DNA of 59,915 nucleotides from CAWUIO01 sp963922455 (GTDB lineage: Bacteria > Bacteroidota > Bacteroidia > Cytophagales > Microscillaceae), in assembly GCA_963922455.1 (NCBI GenBank), contig CAWUIO010000027.1, positions 1 through 59,915 on the forward strand. The letters run 5' to 3'. Both the position numbers and the translations under genes were made by a program. Of this stretch, positions 53,849 to 59,915 are shown in pieces. Position 1 is the first letter of the stretch. Every line of letters begins with the position of its first letter. The notes under the pieces are model-generated. The model saw only the letters and a program-made list of their open reading frames with translations. It made no database searches and was not told the origin of the DNA.

Positions 53849-54418
53849 TTAGAGAAAAATAGCGGTCAGGGGAAGGCTGATGTCTAAACAGTTTGGCCGA
53901 ATACTGTCACCAAATTCGTATATTTTAAGAGACTTGTAGGTCTGGCCCGAAGGCTCTTGGTATTGTTCTACTTGCTTCTCATCTACATTGACGACCCAAT
54001 ACTCGGGGATACCAAATTGGGCATACAGGTCTCGTTTGGTATTACGGTCGTATTCCAGGGTAGAGTCAGATACCTCGATGAGTAAAACCACATCTTTGGG
54101 TTGGGGATGTTGGCTGGAATAGAGGTCGGCTTGAAAATGTAAGATCATCACATCGGGCTGAGGCTCATTATTCTCTCCTAAATGTAAGGGGTCCTGAATT
54201 CCTAGAATATACGCTTCTTGATTGATCGTATTAAAAAGTCGGATCAGGCCCTTTACAGAAGCGGCGTGCTTACTACCGGTACGTCTGGTGCTTAAGATCT
54301 CACCTTGGATTAGTTCGTGTCCTTTTTCTTCTAAAATACCGCTTTGAGTCATGAGGTGGTATTCGTCTATGTTGAATAGACGCTTTTGGGGAGCAAAATC
54401 GCTCGATGGATCTGTCAT
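53849..54418 (-). CDS. Uma2 family endonuclease-like protein (DUF820)
   Basis: 189 aa. The Uma2/DUF820 pattern is clear: a beta-rich start, QPDVMIL for the first catalytic Asp, LIEVSDSTLEYDRNTKRDLYAQFGIPEYWVVNV for the Glu-x-Ser, Asp, Lys and Trp positions. The family has a restriction-endonuclease-like fold and is expanded in cyanobacteria and some Bacteroidota; function is not established. It is monocistronic and converges with the amidohydrolase. Confidence 0.92.
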   Translation of the reverse strand: MTDPSSDFAPQKRLFNIDEYHLMTQSGILEEKGHELIQGEILSTRRTGSKHAASVKGLIRLFNTINQEAYILGIQDPLHLGENNEPQPDVMILHFQADLYSSQHPQPKDVVLLIEVSDSTLEYDRNTKRDLYAQFGIPEYWVVNVDEKQVEQYQEPSGQTYKSLKIYEFGDSIRPNCLDISLPLTAIFL

Positions 54419-54453
54419 AGGGCCAATATACTAAATTTCCAAGGTATAAACAG

Positions 54454-54484
54454 CAAAACCCCTGCCCTAGGGCGGGGGTTTTGC
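54454..54484 (-). terminator. Terminator-like hairpin between the Cys-rich and Uma2 genes
   Basis: CAAAACCCC, CGCC-type inner stem GCCCTAGGGC and GGGGTTTTG form a long GC-rich hairpin. It is 24 bases past the stop of the Cys-rich gene. T-rich ends occur on both strands inside the stem. Confidence 0.75.
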
Positions 54485-54507
54485 CAATGCTCAAAAAGTA
54501 AATAGAT

Positions 54508-55389
54508 CTAGTTGGAAGAACACGAACTCGGTTTACAAGACTTGGGCGTACAGGTTTGGCTGATGGGAGAACAGCTACTGGCTTGGCTTGGCGAGCAGGC
54601 ACTCGGAAGGGTGCTTTTTACTAGCTTTTCCGCCTTGGTTCTAGAAATACACGAGCGAGGGTCTTTGCAATCTTTAGGATTGCAGCCAGGGGTACTGGGG
54701 CAACAAGTTCCTGTTTTTGCTTTTTCTTGACTCGAGTCTGGTGGGTAATGGATGGAGGTCTTGAGATCTCCCTGGGCCAAGATAGCCTGGTTTACTTGAT
54801 AATATACCGGAGGCGCTGGCTTGTTGGGCTTGATTTGTTCCCAAAGGTCTTGAAAAGAAGCCAGGGAAAGGTATTGGCTGTAACGGAATGGGGCTAAGAT
54901 GGCTCCTTGGGTTTGGGTGTACCACGTAGATTCCTTTTCAAGAGGCTGAGCAAGGCTTGGGCACGCTTCGGGTAGGCAACTAGCTTCTGGAGAGCTACTG
55001 GGGTTTTGTATCGCCTGGACGTAAAAGCCAACCGTAAGGAGTAAACCTGCCCAAAAAACCAATTTGGAAGGGTTTAAGGAAAAACCTTGACGAACAGGAC
55101 GCTCCGTATCACAACACGTGTCTGTTGCGACCGGCTTTCGGTAAAGGTTGATATAGGCCAAGGTAAACGCCACAGCACTAAGAGCCGCGGTAAAGGGTAA
55201 CAAGGTTTGGCTCCAAGTGGCTAAATAAGCCGTAGAAATACCAAATACGGAGCTAAATGGTACCGCAACCAAAGGTAAACAAGCAACTCCGCATAAGCCA
55301 GCCCCACCGAGCCCACAGAGGGTACTGAATGATGATAACAAAGAGCTACTTCCTACAATAGCAAAGGTTTTTAAAAAACTTTTTTTCAT
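54508..55389 (-). CDS. Cys-rich membrane protein, MerT-like
   Basis: 293 aa from the ATG at 55389. The N-terminal half has several hydrophobic segments with CGLGGAGLCGVACLPLV (about 23-39), YLATWSQTLLPFTAAL and AFTLAYINLYRKP, which recalls mercury transporters of the MerT/MerC type. A Cys pair (TDTCCDTE) and a further helix (LVFWAGLLLTVGFYV) follow. The last ~66 residues contain ten Cys (TGTCCPSTPGC and later SSCSPISQTC), like a metal-binding tail. The MerT link is tentative. It lies 69 bases downstream of the SigZ-like gene, so the pair may form a metal-response unit. Confidence 0.55.
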   Translation of the reverse strand: MKKSFLKTFAIVGSSSLLSSFSTLCGLGGAGLCGVACLPLVAVPFSSVFGISTAYLATWSQTLLPFTAALSAVAFTLAYINLYRKPVATDTCCDTERPVRQGFSLNPSKLVFWAGLLLTVGFYVQAIQNPSSSPEASCLPEACPSLAQPLEKESTWYTQTQGAILAPFRYSQYLSLASFQDLWEQIKPNKPAPPVYYQVNQAILAQGDLKTSIHYPPDSSQEKAKTGTCCPSTPGCNPKDCKDPRSCISRTKAEKLVKSTLPSACSPSQASSCSPISQTCTPKSCKPSSCSSN

Positions 55390-55458
55390 AATGCGAATTG
55401 ATTTTTCCCCTATGACTGGATTAAGGAGGAAAAGACGCATTCGGGAGGAGAAAAATTT

Positions 55459-55965
55459 TTAAAAGGAATGCTCCAAATAAGCCCGGAATTTTTTTTGCAA
55501 TAATCTACGGGTACGCTGTACCCGGGATTTAAGGGTTGAGAGGGGTATCCCCAAGCATTGGGCAACTTGAGTTTGGGGGATTTTATAGTAATCAACCCAC
55601 AGGAAGGCTTGGCGGTTTTCGGGGCTAAGTCCGGCCAAAAAGTACTCAAGGTTCGGCTTATTACTTGGTTCTATGTCTGCTAAGGCAATTGGTGGGGAAG
55701 GGATACACGCCTCTTCCAGGGAAATGTTAGGGTAATCGGTTTTTAGGTGATCCCTCACTCGATTGATAACCGATTGAAAAACATAAGACTTTGGATATGC
55801 GCAAGTTCCTCCCCCCTGGCAATATTTTTCTATGCGCTCAAAAGTGTCGTGGAGCAGGTCTTCGGCCACGGAAGGATCTTGTACCCGGGAGTTGATCCAG
55901 GTAAGGAGCTTTTCGCGAAGGCAAATGTACAGTTCTCGGGTGTTCGAATTTTGGCATTGGGGCAT
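55459..55965 (-). CDS. ECF sigma factor, SigZ-like
   Basis: 168 aa from the ATG at 55965; the frame extends to 56094 but the extra residues look non-coding. Region 2: INSRVQDPSVAEDLLHDTFERI then SYVFQSVINRVRDHLK. Region 4: LSPENRQAFLWVDYYKIPQTQVAQCLGIPLSTLKSRVQRTRR. The sequence resembles SigZ-type factors, which in Bacteroidota often lie near metal-related genes. No anti-sigma gene is adjacent; the Cys-rich membrane protein downstream is the only partner. A Cys in region 4 (Gln-Cys-Leu) and CQGGGTC in the linker might sense metals or redox (inference). Confidence 0.88.
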   Translation of the reverse strand: MPQCQNSNTRELYICLREKLLTWINSRVQDPSVAEDLLHDTFERIEKYCQGGGTCAYPKSYVFQSVINRVRDHLKTDYPNISLEEACIPSPPIALADIEPSNKPNLEYFLAGLSPENRQAFLWVDYYKIPQTQVAQCLGIPLSTLKSRVQRTRRLLQKKFRAYLEHSF

Positions 55966-56177
55966 GGTTTTCGTATTTTGAAGGTAGACGTAGGGTAGAG
56001 GGGAAAGACGAAGAAAAAAATTAATCCAGGAAAACTTCCATAGATTTCTCCATTTTGACCCATTCCCCAAAAGAAATATGGGCAATAGGTCCAAGTCCTG
56101 GTCATCCCGTAGGAATAGAGGGGTTTTGTGGAAATTTTAATGCTTTTGGCCCCCAATGAGCCTAAACAAAAAAATTG

Positions 56178-56185
56178 TATTTTTG
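56178..56185 (+). promoter_or_regulatory. Possible -7 box for icmF
   Basis: TATTTTTG is an exact TAnnTTTG match, 34 bases before the ATG. The expected -33 TTG is not at the right distance; the nearest is 29 nt upstream. Confidence 0.35.
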
Positions 56186-56219
56186 TCTATATAGGAGTAA
56201 TTAAAGATCAAATAGTACC

Positions 56220-59200
56220 ATGGCTGAGCAAAAACCCTACACCTCTCAATACCCCATCCGTATCGTAACCGCCGCTTCTCTCTTCGACGGGCACGATGCG
56301 GCCATTAACATCATGCGCCGGATTATTCAAGCTTCCGGGGCAGAAGTGATCCACTTAGGCCATAACCGCAGCGTAGCCGAAATTGTAGACTGCGCCATTC
56401 AAGAAGATGCCCAAGGGATTGCCATTACCTCCTACCAAGGGGGGCACGTGGAATACCTCAAGTATATGTATGACCTACTCAAAGAACGTAAGGCCAATAT
56501 CCGCATCTTTGCCGGGGGTGGGGGTACTATCCTACCTAGTGAAATGGAAGAGCTCCACGCATACGGGATTGACAAAGTCTACTCGCCCGACGATGGCCGC
56601 GAAATGGGCCTACAAGGGATGATCAATGACCTCCTCCAACGGTGTGATTATCCGGCCTACCGTTCTACCCGGGTACAACAATCGGTCTTAGCCCAAGGTA
56701 CCGAAAATAAAAGCACACCCGATACTTCAGATTATGACTGGGACGATTTAGACACGCTCTTGCAAGCCCTCCCCCAGCGTAATGCCCAAAAAATAGCCCG
56801 ACTGATCACCATCGCCGAAAACTTCCCCGATGAGTACGAAATTATTCAAGCCCGTATCCAGGCCTCCAAAGGCGAAAAGGCCACACCCGTCTTGGGGATT
56901 ACCGGTACGGGGGGAGCGGGTAAATCTTCCCTGGTAGATGAATTGGTGCGGCGCTACTTGCTAGACTTTGAAGATAAAAGCATTGCCGTTATCTCGGTAG
57001 ACCCTTCCAAGCGGAAAACCGGTGGGGCCCTTTTAGGTGACCGCATTCGGATGAACTCCATCCATAACCCCCGGGTTTTTATGCGTTCGCTGGCTACCCG
57101 CCAGTCCAACCTGGCTTTGAGCCGTCACGTGCAGGACGCGATTGATATTTGCCAGGCCGCCCACTATGACCTCATCATCGTAGAAACTTCGGGAATTGGG
57201 CAGTCGGATACCGAAATTACCGACCACTCCGACGCATCCCTTTACGTGATGACCTCCGAATATGGCGCCGCTACCCAGCTAGAAAAAATTGATATGCTGG
57301 ACTTTGCCGACCTCATCGCCATCAACAAATTTGATAAGCGCGGTTCTTTGGATGCCCTGCGGGATGTACGCAAGCAATACAAGCGCAACACCATGCAGTT
57401 TGAAACGCCCGACGAGGAATTGCCCATCTACGGTACGATTGCTTCCCAGTTTAACGACCCCGGGATGAACGTCCTCTACCGCAAGATTATGGACAAATTG
57501 GTGGAAAAGGTGGGAGCCGGGCAGCTCCAATCCCAGTTTGCCATCAGCCAGGAAATGTCGGAAAAGATTTACATCATCCCGCCCGATCGCGTGCGCTACC
57601 TAGCCGAAATCTGCGAAGACAGCGATAAATACGATGCCTTTGTCGATCAGCAAGCCGGCATCGCCCGCCAAATGTACCAACTCAAAGGCACCATCGATCA
57701 GCTCCGGGCCAATATCGGTAAGACTACCGTGGAGTTTATCGAGGAGAGTGAAGACGTGGTACACGCCATTGAGCACGTCCAAGGAGAGCCGGAATACCTA
57801 AAAGATCTCATCAGCCTCTACTCCAACCTAGAAAATCGCCTGGATGGGGAGTGCAAAAAGATGTTGCAAGAGTGGCCTGCTCTCGTGAAACGGTACAAAG
57901 CCGATAAATACCAATTTCAAGTACGCGATAAAATCATCGAGCAGGATTTATACTATACCAGTTTATCGGGTACGCGTATCCCTAAAGTAACCCTGCCCCG
58001 CTATCAAGACTGGGGCGACCTCTTACGCTGGATGTTGACCGAAAACACCCCAGGTTTCTTCCCCTACGCTTCCGGGGTATTTCCCCTCAAACGCCAAGGC
58101 GAAGATCCCACCCGGATGTTTGCCGGAGAAGGAGATGCCGAGCGTACCAACAAACGCTTCCACTACTTATCCAAGAGCATGCCCGCCAAGCGTCTCTCCA
58201 CGGCTTTTGACTCGGTAACCCTTTACGGAGAAAATCCCGACCACCGGCCCGACATCTACGGGAAGATTGGTAACTCGGGGGTAAGTATTTTTACCTTAGA
58301 CGAAGCCAAAAAACTGTACTCGGGCTTCAACTTATCCGATCCGCGCACTTCTGTATCCATGACCATCAACGGCCCGGCTCCCATCATTCTGGCCCTTTTT
58401 ATGAACTCGGCCGTAGACCAGCAGTGTGAGTTGTACATTCGGGAGCAGGGACTGGAAAGCGAAGTAAAAGAAAAAATTAAGAGCATCTATGCCCAAAAAG
58501 GCCTTCCCGTCCCCCAATACTTCGGCGAACTGCCCGAGGGGAATGAAGGGCTGGGCCTTATGCTACTCGGCCTAAGTGGCGACCAAGTACTTCCCGCCGA
58601 TACCTACCAAGAGTTAAAAGCCAAGGCCCTCAGTTCGGTACGCGGTACCGTCCAAGCCGATATCCTCAAAGAAGACCAGGCCCAAAACACCTGTATCTTC
58701 TCCACGGAGTTTGCCCTCCGCATGATGGGAGATATCCAGCAGTACTTCATTGACCAAAATGTCCGTAATTTCTATTCAGTTTCTATTTCGGGCTACCACA
58801 TTGCCGAGGCCGGGGCCAACCCCATCACGCAGCTAGCCCTGACCCTTTCCAACGGCTTTACCTTTGTGGAGTACTACTTGAGCCGGGGCATGCCCATTGA
58901 TTCCTTCGCTCCCAACCTGTCCTTCTTCTTCTCCAACGGGATGGACCCGGAGTACTCTGTCTTGGGCCGGGTAGCCCGGCGTATCTGGGCCAAGGCCATG
59001 AAGTACAAATACCACGGCAACTCCCGCTCCCAGAAGTTGAAGTACCATATCCAGACCTCCGGCCGTTCTCTACACGCCCAGGAAATTGCTTTCAATGATA
59101 TTCGGACTACCCTGCAAGCCTTGATGGCCCTCTACGACAATTGTAACTCCTTACACACCAATGCCTACGATGAGGCCATCACCACGCCCACCGAAGAGAG

Positions 59201-59741
59201 TGTACGCCGGGCCGTGGCCATCCAGATGATCATCAACCACGAGCTCGGCCTAGCCAAAAACGAAAATCCCCTGCAAGGCGCTTTCATCATCGAGGAACTC
59301 ACCGACTTAGTAGAACAAGCCGTGCTGAATGAGTTCAAATCTATCTCCGAGCGGGGCGGCGTACTGGGCGCGATGGAGCGCATGTACCAGCGCTCCAAAA
59401 TCCAAGACGAGTCCCTCTACTACGAGATGAAAAAACACACGGGCGAGCTCCCCATCATCGGGGTTAATACCTACTTGGATGAAAAAGGCTCCCCGACCAT
59501 CATTCCCGATGAGGTCATCCGCTCCACCACCGAAGAAAAGGAGCGCGCTATTGCCAACCGTGACGCATTCCACCAAGGCAATGCCGAAGCGGCAGTGAAA
59601 GCCCTCAAAGCCTTACAAGAATCAGCGCTGCAAAACGGAAACATTTTTGAAGCCCTGATGGAAGCCGCCAAGGTGTGTTCTTTAGGCCAGATGTCGGCCG
59701 CTTTATACGAAGTGGGGGGGCAGTATCGCCGGAATATGTAA
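56220..59741 (+). CDS. icmF: Fused isobutyryl-CoA mutase
   Basis: 1173 aa, single-chain B12 enzyme. Residues 14-150 form the cobalamin-binding domain with DGHDAA (23-28, His25 ligand) and SYQGGH. Residues about 190-440 are the MeaI/ArgK-like G-protein chaperone: Walker A GITGTGGAGKSS (226-237), VDPSKRKTGGALLGDRIRM, and NKFDKRG. The mutase domain starts near 590 with FFPYASGVFPLKRQGEDPTRMFAGEG. It interconverts isobutyryl-CoA and n-butyryl-CoA, using adenosylcobalamin from the transferase at 26041. Other acyl-CoA isomerisations are possible. The protein is complete. Confidence 0.96.
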   Translation: MAEQKPYTSQYPIRIVTAASLFDGHDAAINIMRRIIQASGAEVIHLGHNRSVAEIVDCAIQEDAQGIAITSYQGGHVEYLKYMYDLLKERKANIRIFAGGGGTILPSEMEELHAYGIDKVYSPDDGREMGLQGMINDLLQRCDYPAYRSTRVQQSVLAQGTENKSTPDTSDYDWDDLDTLLQALPQRNAQKIARLITIAENFPDEYEIIQARIQASKGEKATPVLGITGTGGAGKSSLVDELVRRYLLDFEDKSIAVISVDPSKRKTGGALLGDRIRMNSIHNPRVFMRSLATRQSNLALSRHVQDAIDICQAAHYDLIIVETSGIGQSDTEITDHSDASLYVMTSEYGAATQLEKIDMLDFADLIAINKFDKRGSLDALRDVRKQYKRNTMQFETPDEELPIYGTIASQFNDPGMNVLYRKIMDKLVEKVGAGQLQSQFAISQEMSEKIYIIPPDRVRYLAEICEDSDKYDAFVDQQAGIARQMYQLKGTIDQLRANIGKTTVEFIEESEDVVHAIEHVQGEPEYLKDLISLYSNLENRLDGECKKMLQEWPALVKRYKADKYQFQVRDKIIEQDLYYTSLSGTRIPKVTLPRYQDWGDLLRWMLTENTPGFFPYASGVFPLKRQGEDPTRMFAGEGDAERTNKRFHYLSKSMPAKRLSTAFDSVTLYGENPDHRPDIYGKIGNSGVSIFTLDEAKKLYSGFNLSDPRTSVSMTINGPAPIILALFMNSAVDQQCELYIREQGLESEVKEKIKSIYAQKGLPVPQYFGELPEGNEGLGLMLLGLSGDQVLPADTYQELKAKALSSVRGTVQADILKEDQAQNTCIFSTEFALRMMGDIQQYFIDQNVRNFYSVSISGYHIAEAGANPITQLALTLSNGFTFVEYYLSRGMPIDSFAPNLSFFFSNGMDPEYSVLGRVARRIWAKAMKYKYHGNSRSQKLKYHIQTSGRSLHAQEIAFNDIRTTLQALMALYDNCNSLHTNAYDEAITTPTEESVRRAVAIQMIINHELGLAKNENPLQGAFIIEELTDLVEQAVLNEFKSISERGGVLGAMERMYQRSKIQDESLYYEMKKHTGELPIIGVNTYLDEKGSPTIIPDEVIRSTTEEKERAIANRDAFHQGNAEAAVKALKALQESALQNGNIFEALMEAAKVCSLGQMSAALYEVGGQYRRNM

Positions 59742-59825
59742 GGGTTGAGAGGAGTGAGCAGAGAAGTGAGAGGAGAGATTTTGGAGTCGGAAGATACAAA
59801 TAGGTATATAAACGGAAAAACCTTG

Positions 59826-59915
59826 AGGCTGTCCCCGGCGGTGGAGAAGGAGTGCTCTATTTCACCATTAGTACCGCCGGGGTCGGGCTTTCGCTACTCG
59901 CCGGCCCGCGCGCGG
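59826..59915 (+). repeat. Dispersed palindromic repeat, copy 9 (cut by the window end)
   Basis: Forward copy: head GAGGCTGTCCCCGGCGG, arm ACCGCCGGGGTCGGGC, core TTTCGCTACTCGCCGGCC. The tail lies beyond the end of the window. It is 84 bases past the icmF stop. Confidence 0.8.

Noticed and set aside
53849..54418. Uma2 as part of a restriction or defence system
   Set aside because: No methyltransferase, specificity gene or other defence gene is nearby; stand-alone Uma2 genes are common.
3451..59915. The palindromic repeats as a CRISPR array
   Set aside because: Copies are kilobases apart, lie in both orientations and have no regular spacers; no cas genes are present.

Overview
The window reads as a Bacteroidota chromosome. 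The signs are four-part: three very large exported proteins ending in type IX secretion (T9SS) type-B C-terminal domains; lineage-typical families (DUF4286, DUF1573, and DUF4835, which is linked to the T9SS protein PorD); promoters of the TTG-N19-TAnnTTTG kind; and starts without Shine-Dalgarno sequences. The mix of gliding-type adhesins, IcmF and frequent intergenic palindromic repeats would fit a Saprospiria- or Cytophagia-like organism, but the sequence alone does not fix the genus. No prophage, CRISPR array, transposase or rRNA was seen. There is one tRNA (Arg, minus strand, 48762-48835).

Layout. 1-12.2 kb (minus strand): polA, DUF4286, a 1267-aa T9SS cargo protein, a two-domain DUF1573 protein, a histidine-kinase-like ATPase fold with degraded catalytic boxes, an L,D-transpeptidase-fold protein and a VWA-like exported protein. 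12.2-21 kb: a MITE-like element, a V4R-like small protein, then a 3592-bp-period tandem duplication holding two identical 971-aa T9SS cargo genes. Its junction contains a piece of plsC and a truncated DCC thiol-oxidoreductase gene. 21-27.8 kb (plus strand): plsC, gatC, a 1007-aa membrane/TPR protein, a LolD/MacB-type ATPase, cobalamin adenosyltransferase and ilvE, closed by a strong terminator. 28-34 kb: a PAS-LuxR regulator convergent with a three-gene type I-like exporter whose ABC subunit has damaged Walker motifs. 34-45 kb: SlyD-like FKBP, DUF4835/PorD, mutS, a sugar-phosphate transferase, an ECF sigma factor with an overlapping anti-sigma gene that appears to span both membranes, a TerB-like protein and an NlpC/P60 hydrolase. 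45-52 kb: cydAB, a lipoprotein-like methyltransferase, tRNA-Arg, an FMN glutamate-synthase-like protein, and a second ECF sigma/membrane-partner pair. 52-60 kb: an exported amidohydrolase, Uma2, a SigZ-like sigma factor with a Cys-rich MerT-like membrane protein, and the fused B12 mutase IcmF.

Threads. IcmF needs adenosylcobalamin, which the adenosyltransferase at 26 kb would make; ilvE feeds the same branched-chain acyl-CoA metabolism. Cell-surface biology dominates: T9SS cargo, PorD, a type I exporter, cell-wall hydrolases, polysaccharide initiation and three ECF sigma modules. A dispersed ~130-bp palindromic repeat family (nine copies, all intergenic) is the most conspicuous non-coding feature. 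The strongest leads for novelty are the dual-membrane anti-sigma protein (41422-43170), the homogenised tandem duplication with its chimeric junction (13741-20790), the repeat family, and the exporter with a likely ATPase-dead subunit.
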